Assembly: GCA_045605445.1 (NCBI GenBank)
Contig: JAZUPZ010000022.1
Location: forward strand, 1-49,533
Direction: 5' to 3'
From: CAZMHL01 sp045605445
Lineage (GTDB): Bacteria; Bacillota; Clostridia; RGIG6154
Length of the DNA stretch: 49,533 nt
The notes below the pieces were generated by a model. That model searched no databases. It worked only from the letters and a program-made list of their open reading frames with translations, and was not told where the DNA came from. This document shows, piece by piece, positions 14,927 through 24,235 of this stretch; within the stretch, counting starts at the first letter, position 1, and each line of letters begins with the position of its first letter. The position numbers and the translations under genes were made by a program.

Positions 14927-17533
14927 ATGCTAACGCCGATGATGCAACAGTATATGAAAATAAAAGAAAATTATCAGGACTGTATTTTGTTTTTCAGGCT
15001 TGGAGACTTTTATGAAATGTTTTTCTCCGATGCGGAAACAGCTTCATCAGTCCTTGGAATTACGCTTACGGGTAAAGATTGCGGTCTTGAAGAAAGAGCT
15101 CCTATGTGCGGAGTTCCGTTCCATAGCTGTGATCCTTATATAGCCAAGCTTGTTGATGCAGGTTATAAGGTTGCAATCTGCGAGCAGATCCAGGACCCGA
15201 GCCAGTGTAAGGGGATTGTAGAAAGAGACGTAGTAAAGGTAATAACTCCCGGAACGATAACCCTTCCCGATGCGGTTGATGAAAATAAGAACAATTTTAT
15301 TGCTGTTGTATATAAAAAAGGTTCTGCCTTTGGTTTTTCAGCTTCCGATGCAACAACAGGTGAGCTTTATTCAACTTCTTTTGTTTCCGAAAGTGCAAAG
15401 TCTGATTTACTCAGCGAACTTGCAAAATATACTCCCTCTGAAATTGTATATAATTCAGAGCTTCAAACCGACACGTCGGTAATGAGAATAATCAGGGACA
15501 AGTTCGGAGCTTTTATGCAAAAAAGCGATTTTGGTTACGATTCGGAAGAAACTGCCTATGACATAATAGTTAAGCATTACGGAGAGTTTCCGAAAAAGGA
15601 ATACGAGGAAAATAAGCTTGCTTACATTTCCTCGGCAAATCTTCTTAAATATCTTGAAGAAACCCAGATGACGGCTCTTTCTCATATGAAGAGCATTCAG
15701 CTTTACAGCTCAACTCAGTATCTTGGGCTTGACAGTACTGCAAGAGCAAACCTTGAGCTTGTTAAAACAATGAGAGACGGAAATAAGAAGGGCTCTCTTT
15801 TAAGCGTTCTTGACAGAACCTGCACTCCTATGGGAGGAAGAATGATTTCCAACTGGATAAGACAGCCTCTTGTTTCCTGTAATCACATAAGAAGAAGACT
15901 TGATGCCGTTGAGGAGCTTTTTAATAAACATACCCTGAGGGCAGATGCAATTGAAAGCCTTAAAAAGATAAACGACATAGAACGTCTGGTTTCAAAGCTT
16001 GAGTATCAGACGGTTAACGGCCGTGACCTTCTTGCGCTTAAGGAATCAATTCTTAATTTCCCTGCTCTTTATGAGTGCTTTTCAAAATGCGAGAGCAGTC
16101 TTATCTTGGAACTTTATACGGAATTTGATCTTCTTGATGATATTTATAAAATAATAGATGAATCAATTGACCCGGAGGCACCTCTTACAATAAGAGAGGG
16201 TGGCGTGATAAAAAAAGGCTACGATCCTGAGCTTGATGGCTGGAAGGAAGGCAAGAAAAACGGAACCCAGAAGTTGAGAGAGCTTGAAGCCTTTGAAAGA
16301 GAAAGAACAGGAATCAAAAAATTAAAGGTCAACTACAACAAGGTTTTCGGCTATTATATCGAGGTTACCAAATCAGAATACGACAAGGTTCCTGAAAACT
16401 ATATAAGAAAACAGACTCTTGTAAATGCAGAAAGATTTATAACTCCCGAGCTCAAGGAAATTGAGGATATCGTTTTAAGATCAGATGAAAAAATCGTAAA
16501 CAGAGAATATCAGATTTTCTGCAGTATAAGAGAACAAATAAAGGAACAGCTTTCAAGAATTCAGAGAACGGCAAGAGTTATTGCAGTTCTCGACGTGCTT
16601 TGTTGTTTTGCAGAGGTTTCTGTTAAAAATAATTATGTTAAGCCTGAGGTTGATCCGGGAGATGTTATTGAAATTAAAAACGGAAGACATCCTGTTGTTG
16701 AGCATTTTATAACCGACTGTCTTTTTGTTCCAAACGATACGGTTCTTGACAGAGATAAAAATATGTTTTCTATAATAACCGGACCTAATATGGCGGGTAA
16801 ATCAACTTATATGCGCCAGGTGGCAATTATAGTTTTAATGGCGCAGATGGGCTGTTTCGTTCCTGCAGGTTCCGCAAGAATCGGAATAGTTGATAAAATC
16901 TTTACAAGAATCGGAGCTTCCGACGACTTGTCTTCCGGACAGAGTACATTTATGGTTGAAATGAATGAGGCTTCAAACATAATAAAAAATGCAACGGAAA
17001 GAAGCCTTATAATTCTCGATGAAATCGGAAGAGGAACCTCAACCTTTGACGGTCTTGCAATTGCCTGGTCAATAGTTGAACACATTTCCGATAAAAAGAA
17101 GCTGGGCGCCAGAACTCTTTTTGCAACACATTATCACGAGCTTACCCAGCTTGAAGAAAAAATAGACAATGTTAAAAATTACTGCATAACCGCAAAAAAG
17201 AGAAACGATGATATCGTTTTCCTCAGAAAAATAGTAAGAGGCGGTGCAGATGAAAGTTACGGAATTGAAGTAGCAAAGCTGGCAGGAGTTCCCGACGACG
17301 TTATAAAAAGAGCAAAGGTAATTCTTAAAAATCTTGAAACCGATGCTCCCGACAAAAAGTATGAAAAGAAAAAGAGTGCTCCTGTATTTGAAGATAACCT
17401 CAGCCTTAATATGTTTGACGGAGAGAGAAATGAGCTTATTGAAGAAATTAAAAAAATTGATATAAACATTTTATCTCCGATTGAGGCAATGAATAAGCTT
17501 TTTGAACTTAAAAATAAAGCAGATAAACTCTGA
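14927..17533 (+). CDS. mutS: DNA mismatch repair protein MutS
   Basis: Recognises mismatches and small loops and recruits MutL. It is 868 residues, full length. The N-terminal mismatch-binding domain has the FFRLGDFYEMF motif with the stacking Phe and the Glu. Next come the connector, lever and clamp domains, then the ATPase with Walker A GPNMAGKST (~619-627), STFMVEM, Walker B LIILDEIGRGTSTFDG and the ATHYHEL switch. The C-terminal tail after the helix-turn-helix is short. The start is chosen at ATG 14927 (gaagagg upstream). mutL follows after 11 bp. Confidence 0.98.
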   Translation: MLTPMMQQYMKIKENYQDCILFFRLGDFYEMFFSDAETASSVLGITLTGKDCGLEERAPMCGVPFHSCDPYIAKLVDAGYKVAICEQIQDPSQCKGIVERDVVKVITPGTITLPDAVDENKNNFIAVVYKKGSAFGFSASDATTGELYSTSFVSESAKSDLLSELAKYTPSEIVYNSELQTDTSVMRIIRDKFGAFMQKSDFGYDSEETAYDIIVKHYGEFPKKEYEENKLAYISSANLLKYLEETQMTALSHMKSIQLYSSTQYLGLDSTARANLELVKTMRDGNKKGSLLSVLDRTCTPMGGRMISNWIRQPLVSCNHIRRRLDAVEELFNKHTLRADAIESLKKINDIERLVSKLEYQTVNGRDLLALKESILNFPALYECFSKCESSLILELYTEFDLLDDIYKIIDESIDPEAPLTIREGGVIKKGYDPELDGWKEGKKNGTQKLRELEAFERERTGIKKLKVNYNKVFGYYIEVTKSEYDKVPENYIRKQTLVNAERFITPELKEIEDIVLRSDEKIVNREYQIFCSIREQIKEQLSRIQRTARVIAVLDVLCCFAEVSVKNNYVKPEVDPGDVIEIKNGRHPVVEHFITDCLFVPNDTVLDRDKNMFSIITGPNMAGKSTYMRQVAIIVLMAQMGCFVPAGSARIGIVDKIFTRIGASDDLSSGQSTFMVEMNEASNIIKNATERSLIILDEIGRGTSTFDGLAIAWSIVEHISDKKKLGARTLFATHYHELTQLEEKIDNVKNYCITAKKRNDDIVFLRKIVRGGADESYGIEVAKLAGVPDDVIKRAKVILKNLETDAPDKKYEKKKSAPVFEDNLSLNMFDGERNELIEEIKKIDINILSPIEAMNKLFELKNKADKL

Positions 17534-17544
17534 AAGGAAAACTT

Positions 17545-19374
17545 ATGGCAAAAATAAATCTTCTTGATGTGGAAACCATAAATAAAATAGCGGCAGGCGA
17601 AGTGGTTGAAAGACCTGCTTCGGTTGTTAAGGAGCTTGTGGAAAATTCTGTTGATGCAGGTGCAAAAACCATAATAGCCGAAATAAAAAACGGCGGACTT
17701 TCTTATATAAGAATAACCGACAACGGTTGCGGAATCGCAGCCGAAGAAGTTGAAACGGCGTTTCTTCCTCATTCAACCAGTAAAATAAAATCAATAGAAG
17801 ATTTGTCTGCTCTGTATACAATGGGCTTCAGAGGTGAGGCTCTGGCGAGTATTTCCTCAGTTTCAAATGTTGAAATTATAACTAAAACCGCCGAAGAAGA
17901 AGTGGGAACAGCAATGTCCCTGAGCGGTGGAAAGGTTGTTTCAAAGCAGGAGGCAGGCTGTCCCGACGGAACGACAATAATTGTTAAGGACCTGTTTTTT
18001 AATACTCCTGCAAGAATGAACTTTATGAAAAAGGATATGACAGAATATTCCCACGTTAAAGACGTGATGGAAAGAATGATTTTAGGTCATCCTGACATTT
18101 CCTTCAGACTTATAAATAACGGACGAGAGGTTCTTTTCTCTTCGGGAAACGGCAATGCAAGAGAGGCTTTTGCGGCAGTATACGGCAAAGAGCTTTCTAT
18201 GAATATGCTGGAAGTTGATTACGTTTATGAAGGAATCAGGGTTTACGGATTTACAGGAATTCCCTATGCATCAAGACCTAACAGGAATATGCAGAATTTG
18301 TTTGTAAATAAAAGATGGGTTCGTTCCAAAACGGTTACTCACGCTGCGGAAGAGGCTTATAAAACAATGCTTATGACAGGGCAGTTCCCTGTGTTTTTGC
18401 TGAATGTAGAGGTTAATTCTGCACAGACGGATATAAACGTTCATCCGGCTAAGCTTGAAATTAAATTTTCAGATGAAAGAGTGATACACAGCAGCGTTTT
18501 CTGGGCAGTTCAGAACGCTCTTCTTAAGTCGCAGAAAGAAAAAGAAACGGGAATGAAGGAAAAGGAAGAGGAAATTCCTCGCTATGAAGCTCCAAAAACT
18601 GTTGAAGCGCCTTCTGCGGTATTTTTCCGTGAAAAGAAGTCTGTAGAACACAAGCCTGCTCAAAGCGGCGGAGAAATGTTTACAAAAGAATTTGTTGAGA
18701 TTTTCAAAAAAGAAGAAACTCCGGTTCCTGTATATGAAAACGTAAGTATGGAAGCCCCTGTGTTTACTCCCGTTGAAAGTAACGGAGAAGAGCAACCGGA
18801 GGTTCTTAAAAAAGAAGATTATAAAATTATAGGACAGTTGTTTAACACTTATATAATTATAGAAAAAGACGAAAAGATGCTTCTTATTGATCAGCATGCC
18901 GCTCACGAAAGAATTAACTATGAAAATCTTGCAGGTTCTCTTAATGTGGTAAGACAAACCCTTATGTTTCCGGAAACGGTTTCACTGTCAACAAGAGAAA
19001 GCGCAGTGCTTAAAGAAAATACAGAGAAAATGTCCGAGCTTGGTTTTGATATTTCTGAATTCGGAAACAATGAATTTATAATAAGGGAAATTCCTGAGCA
19101 TATGCTTGAGGAAAATATACAGAATACTGTGGCTGAAATTATTCAGCTTATGACTCAAAATTCAGATCCTAACGAGTGGTACAGCAGAGCTTTATTCACC
19201 GTGGCGTGTAAAAGTGCCATAAAAGCAAATCATACCCTTTCGGAGGCTGAAATGAGAGCCCTTTGCGACAGAGCTCTTTTTGACGAAAAAATCAGGACAT
19301 GCCCTCATGGCAGACCGATAATAATCTCGTTTTCAAAGAAATATATTGAAAAAGAATTCAAAAGGATAGTTTAA
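17545..19374 (+). CDS. mutL: DNA mismatch repair protein MutL with endonuclease motif
   Basis: Couples mismatch recognition to strand incision. The N-terminal GHKL ATPase motifs are clear: ELVENSVDAGA, DNGCGI, GFRGEAL. After a variable linker (~residues 330-425), the C-terminal domain carries DQHAAHERINYE (from residue 449), the metal-binding DQHA(x)2E(x)4E endonuclease motif, and a C-terminal TCPHGRP. This is the nicking type found in bacteria that lack MutH, so it should cut the strand itself. Its stop is directly followed by the miaA ATG, indicating tight coupling. Confidence 0.97.
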   Translation: MAKINLLDVETINKIAAGEVVERPASVVKELVENSVDAGAKTIIAEIKNGGLSYIRITDNGCGIAAEEVETAFLPHSTSKIKSIEDLSALYTMGFRGEALASISSVSNVEIITKTAEEEVGTAMSLSGGKVVSKQEAGCPDGTTIIVKDLFFNTPARMNFMKKDMTEYSHVKDVMERMILGHPDISFRLINNGREVLFSSGNGNAREAFAAVYGKELSMNMLEVDYVYEGIRVYGFTGIPYASRPNRNMQNLFVNKRWVRSKTVTHAAEEAYKTMLMTGQFPVFLLNVEVNSAQTDINVHPAKLEIKFSDERVIHSSVFWAVQNALLKSQKEKETGMKEKEEEIPRYEAPKTVEAPSAVFFREKKSVEHKPAQSGGEMFTKEFVEIFKKEETPVPVYENVSMEAPVFTPVESNGEEQPEVLKKEDYKIIGQLFNTYIIIEKDEKMLLIDQHAAHERINYENLAGSLNVVRQTLMFPETVSLSTRESAVLKENTEKMSELGFDISEFGNNEFIIREIPEHMLEENIQNTVAEIIQLMTQNSDPNEWYSRALFTVACKSAIKANHTLSEAEMRALCDRALFDEKIRTCPHGRPIIISFSKKYIEKEFKRIV

Positions 19375-20313
19375 ATGAACAAAAAAATTCCTGTTATAGT
19401 TTTGTTCGGGCCTACAGCGTCAGGAAAAACAAAGCTTGCGGTTGAAATATGCAAAAGATTTGGCGGTGAAGTTGTAACTGCCGACTCTATGCAGGTTTAC
19501 AAAAGAATGAACATCGGCACGGCAAAGCCTGATAAGGCAGAACAGTGCGGAATAAAACATCATATGATTGACATAGTTGAGCCGAGTGTTAATTATAGCC
19601 TTGCAGATTATACCGAGGATGCAAAAAAAGTAATCAGCGAAGTGTATTCAAAAGGGAAAATTCCTGTTCTTGCCGGAGGTACAGGGTTGTATATCGATAC
19701 CCTCATAGGCGGTATAAAACTGAGCGAAGGCGAAACGGATTTGGAATACAGAAATGAGCTTTATGCTCTTGCTAAAGAAAAGGGGAATGAATTTGTTCAT
19801 GCAATGCTTGAGAAAATTGATGAGCAGTCAGCTAAGGAAATACATCCTAATAATGTAAAACGTGTAATCAGGGCTCTTGAACTTTATAAGGTTTCAAAAA
19901 TCACAAGAAGTGAGCACATAAAGAACTCCCGACCGGAGGATGAACCCTATAACACCGTTAAATTCTGCATCAGTACCGAACGAGATCTTCTTTATGAAAG
20001 AATCAACCAAAGGGTAGATGAAATGTTTGAAAAAGGACTTGTAGACGAGGTTGAAACTCTCGTAAAAGAAGGAATTGATTCGGGCTGTACGGCAATGCAG
20101 GGAATAGGTTATAAAGAGGTTGTTGAGTACCTTTGCGGAAAGGTTTCTCTTGAAGATGCCAAAGAACTTATAAAACAGTCAACAAGGCGTTATGCAAAGA
20201 GGCAGATAACCTGGTTTAAAAGAGAAAAGAATACAGAGTTTATTGAGCCTAGTATTGAAAAGGTAGAAGAAATAATAAAAAACTATGGCAATAACAATAG
20301 TTTTATAGTATAA
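19375..20313 (+). CDS. miaA: tRNA dimethylallyltransferase
   Basis: Transfers a dimethylallyl group to A37 of tRNAs that read UNN codons. Residues 10-18 form the P-loop GPTASGKT. ADSMQVYKRMNIGTAKP and the AGGTGLYI block follow, then the GCTAMQGIGYKE segment. The C-terminus RRYAKRQITWFKRE is the tRNA-binding tail. Length of 312 is usual. The ATG abuts the mutL stop. mutS-mutL-miaA is a conserved order in Firmicutes. The isoprenoid donor comes from the MEP pathway, whose ispD/ispF lie just upstream on the other strand. Confidence 0.97.
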   Translation: MNKKIPVIVLFGPTASGKTKLAVEICKRFGGEVVTADSMQVYKRMNIGTAKPDKAEQCGIKHHMIDIVEPSVNYSLADYTEDAKKVISEVYSKGKIPVLAGGTGLYIDTLIGGIKLSEGETDLEYRNELYALAKEKGNEFVHAMLEKIDEQSAKEIHPNNVKRVIRALELYKVSKITRSEHIKNSRPEDEPYNTVKFCISTERDLLYERINQRVDEMFEKGLVDEVETLVKEGIDSGCTAMQGIGYKEVVEYLCGKVSLEDAKELIKQSTRRYAKRQITWFKREKNTEFIEPSIEKVEEIIKNYGNNNSFIV

Positions 20314-20343
20314 TAAAGGAACAATATAAAAAGAGGATAAGTT

Positions 20344-21537
20344 ATGAAAGTTGCATATAAAACCGGCGTAGCGGTATTTTTAATGCTTGCGATAATTCTG
20401 GGTTTGTACAATGTATATTCTTATTTTTTTAAAAATGTGCAAACGCAGATTGCCGTAAAGGGGAGCGTTGAAATAGCTGTGCCTGCAAAGGGATATATAA
20501 TAAAAGATGAAAATGTTCTCTATTCCGAGGAAAATAAAATTGTAAGCAGTTTTGTTGCTGAAGGAGAAAGGGTTTCAAAAGGAACATTGGTAGCTACTGC
20601 ATACAATACAGAGGTAGATTCTGAAACCCGTTCAAAACTGAAAAACGTAAATAAGAGAATTGCGGACATTGAAAATGTAATGTCTGCCGGTTCTGATAAC
20701 TCCCGTAATGATGAGCACAGACTTGAGTCCCTTACCAAAGCCAGAATTTCAGATATAATTGAATATGCTCATAACGGCGAAGGCTATAAGCTCCTTGAAG
20801 TGAAAGCAGAGCTTGGAAATGTTGCAAACAGCCGACTTGTTTCAGATAAGAACAGTGCAAATACGGTTCTGAACGAGCTTAAAGCTGAAAAAACTGAACT
20901 TGAGGACAGTATTCCCGGCGAAAAAACGCCTCTTTATGCAAATAGGTCAGGACTTTATTTTTCAAGAATTGACGGATTTGAAAACGTTATTTCAATAGAG
21001 GATATTCAGTCGCTTACACCGAAAAAGCTTTCCGAATTCGGAAAGTCAGCTCAGAAAAACAAAGAGTTTGACGGAGCTTATGCAAAAATTTCAGACGTTT
21101 GCTGGTATTATGCTGCAACTGTGGATACAAATAAAATAGCAGGCATAAAGCCGGGTAAAAAAGTTTTCCTGAAAATAAAAGAGAAGGGAAACGAAACTGT
21201 AGATACAATTGTGCATTATATTTCAGAAGATGAAAAAGGAAAAAGTGTAATTGTTTTAAAAAGCGAAAATTATAACGAATATATTTATTATAACTGTACG
21301 GCGGAAGCTGATATAGTACTCAGCTCATCAGAAGGAATAAAAATTTCCAAAAATGCCGTAAAGGTAGTAGATGGAGTTACAGGAGTTTACCTTAAGAAAA
21401 ACAGCGGATATGTATTTTGTGAAGTTACCATTATTTCTTCCGATGATAAAAATGTAATAATAAGAGAAGCAAATAAAGATAAGTCTAAATATTCTCTTCA
21501 GTATGAAGAAATAGTAATAAAGGGAGATATAAAATAA
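20344..21537 (+). CDS. HlyD-family-like membrane-anchored adaptor protein
   Basis: A 397-residue protein with one N-terminal transmembrane helix (~8-28). A barrel-sandwich (biotinyl-lipoyl-like) region follows, visible as AVPAKGYIIKDENVL and SSFVAEGERVSKGTLVATAYN. A coiled coil (~95-190) comes next, and then a second barrel part. This is the layout of membrane fusion proteins, yet no ABC or MFS partner gene is adjacent. It sits between miaA and sepF, an arrangement that suggests a link to the division cluster, but this is inference. The start is the ATG after gaggataag. The sepF gene follows after 18 bp. Confidence 0.75.
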   Translation: MKVAYKTGVAVFLMLAIILGLYNVYSYFFKNVQTQIAVKGSVEIAVPAKGYIIKDENVLYSEENKIVSSFVAEGERVSKGTLVATAYNTEVDSETRSKLKNVNKRIADIENVMSAGSDNSRNDEHRLESLTKARISDIIEYAHNGEGYKLLEVKAELGNVANSRLVSDKNSANTVLNELKAEKTELEDSIPGEKTPLYANRSGLYFSRIDGFENVISIEDIQSLTPKKLSEFGKSAQKNKEFDGAYAKISDVCWYYAATVDTNKIAGIKPGKKVFLKIKEKGNETVDTIVHYISEDEKGKSVIVLKSENYNEYIYYNCTAEADIVLSSSEGIKISKNAVKVVDGVTGVYLKKNSGYVFCEVTIISSDDKNVIIREANKDKSKYSLQYEEIVIKGDIK

Positions 21538-21555
21538 GTAAGGGGGTACATAAAA

Positions 21556-22047
21556 ATGAAAGAATTTGTGAATAAGGTGCTTAATGCAATGGGGCTTGAT
21601 TATGAAGAAGAGGATGAAGAAGAAAATGAAGTTGATATAAAGGCTTCTTCAAAACGCAGAAAGGATGAGGTTCCGAGAGCCAAAAGTCCTAATGTTACAA
21701 TGGTACCGCAGCAGACAAACAGCGGTAAAAAAAGCAAGGTTGTTGATATTAACACAACAGCTCAGTTCCAGGTAATGATAATTATGGTTGAAAAATTTGA
21801 AGATGCAATGTATGTTGCTGACCATCTTAAATCAAGAAAGCCTGTGGTTGTAAATGTTGAAAATATGTTGAGCGAGGAAGAGGTTCAGAGAGTAATTGAT
21901 TTCATCGGCGGAGTGGTTTATGCCATAGAAGGTGAAATGCAGAAAATCTCAAAAGGAATTCTTCTTGTTACACCGTATAATGTTAAAATTATGGGAGATA
22001 TAAAAAGTGAACTTCTTACAAATGGTTCCTTCCCGTGGCTTAAATAA
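21556..22047 (+). CDS. sepF: Cell division protein SepF
   Basis: Binds FtsZ filaments and anchors or bundles them at the division site. The N-terminal amphipathic membrane-targeting helix (MKEFVNKVLNAMGL) is followed by an acidic/basic linker to about residue 70. The SepF core comes next: VMIIMVEKFEDAMYVADHLKSR-type strand-helix, then RVIDFIGGVVYAIEGEMQKI (the FtsZ-interacting sheet), and an ILLVTPYNV end. Length of 163 is usual. It stands in the classic sepF-yggT-divIVA order. Confidence 0.93.
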   Translation: MKEFVNKVLNAMGLDYEEEDEEENEVDIKASSKRRKDEVPRAKSPNVTMVPQQTNSGKKSKVVDINTTAQFQVMIIMVEKFEDAMYVADHLKSRKPVVVNVENMLSEEEVQRVIDFIGGVVYAIEGEMQKISKGILLVTPYNVKIMGDIKSELLTNGSFPWLK

Positions 22048-22072
22048 AATCAGCATAAGGAGATGATAGTTT

Positions 22073-22363
22073 ATGAGTGACCTTCAGAATATACTTTGCA
22101 CTTCAATAGTTATACTCGGGGAAATAATAGAGTATATCATTATGATAAGAATTATTCTTTCGATTTTCAATGTATCATATGATAATCCTGTAATGAGATT
22201 TTTGTACGTTCTTACAGAACCGATTATGGCACCTGTAAGAGGACTTATAGAAAAAATATTCAAAAGACCGATGATGATAGATTTTTCTCCGATTCTTGTC
22301 TGGGTTTTTATTGATATTGCAGTAAGTCTGTTGTGCGAACTGGTAAGGTTTATAATAATTTAA
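22073..22363 (+). CDS. YggT-family membrane protein
   Basis: A 96-residue protein with two hydrophobic segments (roughly 10-34 and 66-93). The loop between them carries the family pattern RFLYVLTEPIMAPVRGLI and a short basic stretch. YggT proteins occur between sepF and divIVA throughout Gram-positives and are thought to help membrane or division processes; the biochemical role is unknown. Strong context support on both sides. Confidence 0.92.
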   Translation: MSDLQNILCTSIVILGEIIEYIIMIRIILSIFNVSYDNPVMRFLYVLTEPIMAPVRGLIEKIFKRPMMIDFSPILVWVFIDIAVSLLCELVRFIII

Positions 22364-22376
22364 GGAGGACAAAACA

Positions 22377-22820
22377 ATGCTTACACCGGTTGATATTCAG
22401 AATATAGAATTTGAAAAGGCAGCCTTTGGATATAACAAAACAAAGGTTGAGGATTTTGTTGCAGAGGTTGCAAGAGATTACGAAAAGCTTTATAAGGAAA
22501 ATATCGAACTTAAAGATAAGGTGGGAACCCTTAACGATTCTCTTAAAAGCTATAAAGCTATGGAAGAGTCGTTGCAGAACACGCTTTTGTTTGCTCAGAA
22601 TACAGCTGAAGATGTTAAAAAGAATGCAAAAGAAAAAGCAGATGTTATAGTAAGTGAGGCTTCTGTTAAAGCTCAGGCAATAGTAAATGAAGCGGAAAAA
22701 AGAGCAGAACAGGCAAATATGAGACTGGAAGCTCTTAAAAACGAATTCAGAGCTTATAAAGCCAAGGTAGAAAGCATTCTTGAAGCAGAAAGAAAACTTC
22801 TTGCCGATATTGAAGACTGA
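22377..22820 (+). CDS. divIVA: DivIVA domain-containing cell division/polarity protein
   Basis: A 147-residue coiled-coil protein that binds negatively curved membrane at division sites and poles. The N-terminal membrane-binding domain is the standard LTPVDIQNIEFEKAAFGYNK followed by VEDFVAEVARDYEKLYKEN. The rest is almost entirely coiled coil with heptads and a lysine/glutamate-rich stretch. It is shorter than Bacillus DivIVA and has no long C-terminal tail. RBS aaggagg is very strong. The lspA start lies 13 bp after its stop. Confidence 0.93.
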   Translation: MLTPVDIQNIEFEKAAFGYNKTKVEDFVAEVARDYEKLYKENIELKDKVGTLNDSLKSYKAMEESLQNTLLFAQNTAEDVKKNAKEKADVIVSEASVKAQAIVNEAEKRAEQANMRLEALKNEFRAYKAKVESILEAERKLLADIED

Positions 22821-22833
22821 TTGGAAGGTATTT

Positions 22834-23295
22834 ATGATTTATGTTTTTTCATTGCTTATAATCCTTGCCGATCAGATAACAAAGGCTTTGGCACAGAGTT
22901 TTTTAAAACCAATAGATTCGGCAGAGTTTATCCCGTTTGTTATCAGATTTAATTATGTGGAAAATACCGGCATAGCCTTCGGGTTGTTCAAAGATATGAA
23001 TTTTCTTTTTATCCCGTTGAATATAGTTGTTGTTGCAGGCGGATTTTATTATCTTATAAAATATGTTAAAAAGAATGAAAATTTTTTAAGATACAGTATC
23101 ATAATGCTTCTTTCGGGAGCAATAGGAAATATAATTGATAAAATTTTCCGAGGCTTCGTTGTTGATTTTCTTGAATTTGAATTTATCAATTTCCCGGTTT
23201 TCAATGTGGCAGATATTTTTGTAACATCGGGAGCTGTTCTGGTAGCATTTGCCGTGTTGTTTCAGAAGGAGAATAAAAATGAAAATAATCTGTGA
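22834..23295 (+). CDS. lspA: Lipoprotein signal peptidase (signal peptidase II)
   Basis: Cleaves the signal peptide of diacylated prolipoproteins in the membrane. It is 153 residues with four hydrophobic helices. The conserved DQITK, NYVENTGIAFG, the first catalytic Asp in FVVDFLEF and the second in FNVADIF are all present. The frame extends upstream into divIVA, but the ATG at 22834 has ggaagg (22823-22828) and fits the family start. Its end overlaps the pseudouridine synthase start by 17 bp. Confidence 0.96.
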   Translation: MIYVFSLLIILADQITKALAQSFLKPIDSAEFIPFVIRFNYVENTGIAFGLFKDMNFLFIPLNIVVVAGGFYYLIKYVKKNENFLRYSIIMLLSGAIGNIIDKIFRGFVVDFLEFEFINFPVFNVADIFVTSGAVLVAFAVLFQKENKNENNL

Positions 23296-24178
23296 TGCAA
23301 CCGGCATAAGAATCGACGCTTATCTGTCGGAAAAAACGGGGAAGAGCAGAAACTTTGTAAAGGATATGCTCGAAAACGGTCTTGTAACCGTAAACGGTAA
23401 AAAAGTAAAAGCGAGTAACAAAACCAAGGAAAACGACGAAATAGAATACGAACTTCCGGAAGAAAAAGAGGCAGAAATAATTCCCCAGGATATTGATCTT
23501 GATATTGTTTATGAGGATTCTGACGTTCTGGTTATAAACAAACCCGTAGGTATGGTTGTTCATCCTGCTCCGGGAAATTATGAAGATACCCTTGTGAATG
23601 CAATAATGTTTCATTGCAGGGATAAGCTTTCTACAATAAATTCTGTGGTAAGACCCGGAATAGTTCACAGAATTGATAAAGATACCTCAGGTCTTCTGGT
23701 GGTTGCAAAAAATGATAATGCTCATAACAGCCTTGCAGAACAGTTTAAGGTTCATTCTGTAACAAGGGAATACACGGCTATAGTGAAGGGAAGCTTCAAA
23801 TCTGCAGAAGGAACTGTAGATGCTCCTATAGGAAGACACCCTGTAGATCGTAAAAAAATGGCGGTTACCGCAAAAAATTCAAAGCATGCGGTAACTCATT
23901 TTAAAGTAGTTGAACAGCTTAACGGGTATACTCTTGTAAAATGCAGACTTGAAACCGGAAGAACTCATCAGATAAGAGTTCATATGAACTATATAGGACA
24001 TACTCTTCTTGGCGATGTTGTTTACGGCGATAAGAATAAGCTGGGAATAAAACATCAGATGCTTCACGCGGGAATTCTTGGCTTTGTTCATCCGTCTACA
24101 GGGAAGTATATGGAGTTTTCCATACCGCTTCCGGAAGAATTTGAAAACATATTGGAAAAAATAAAATACCCCCTCTAA
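23279..24178 (+). CDS. rluD: RluA/RluD-family 23S rRNA pseudouridine synthase
   Basis: Isomerises uridines in 23S rRNA to pseudouridine. A 299-residue protein: an N-terminal S4 RNA-binding domain (RNFVKDMLENGLVTVNGKKVKAS), then the catalytic domain starting LDIVYEDSDVLVINKPVGMVVHPAPG. The catalytic Asp lies in VHRIDKDTSGLLVVAK; LETGRTHQIRVH and GHTLLGDVVYG follow. The ATG at 23279 has aaggag inside the lspA end and is preferred over the longer frame. The lspA-rluD pair is the usual ylyB context of Firmicutes. It is the last gene of the mutS run; no clear terminator follows. Confidence 0.94.
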   Translation: MKIICDATGIRIDAYLSEKTGKSRNFVKDMLENGLVTVNGKKVKASNKTKENDEIEYELPEEKEAEIIPQDIDLDIVYEDSDVLVINKPVGMVVHPAPGNYEDTLVNAIMFHCRDKLSTINSVVRPGIVHRIDKDTSGLLVVAKNDNAHNSLAEQFKVHSVTREYTAIVKGSFKSAEGTVDAPIGRHPVDRKKMAVTAKNSKHAVTHFKVVEQLNGYTLVKCRLETGRTHQIRVHMNYIGHTLLGDVVYGDKNKLGIKHQMLHAGILGFVHPSTGKYMEFSIPLPEEFENILEKIKYPL

Positions 24179-24235
24179 GGAGATGAAAAAGACCTCTGGT
24201 ATAATTTAATTATAAAAAATACCGGAGGGAATTTT

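Noticed and set aside
24190..24235. A possible hairpin (cctctggta with taccggagg) hiding the glycosidase ribosome-binding site
   Set aside because: Its 5' arm and loop overlap the only visible -10 box (TATAAT 24200-24205), so the arm would not be in the transcript if that promoter is used; the loop is also long.
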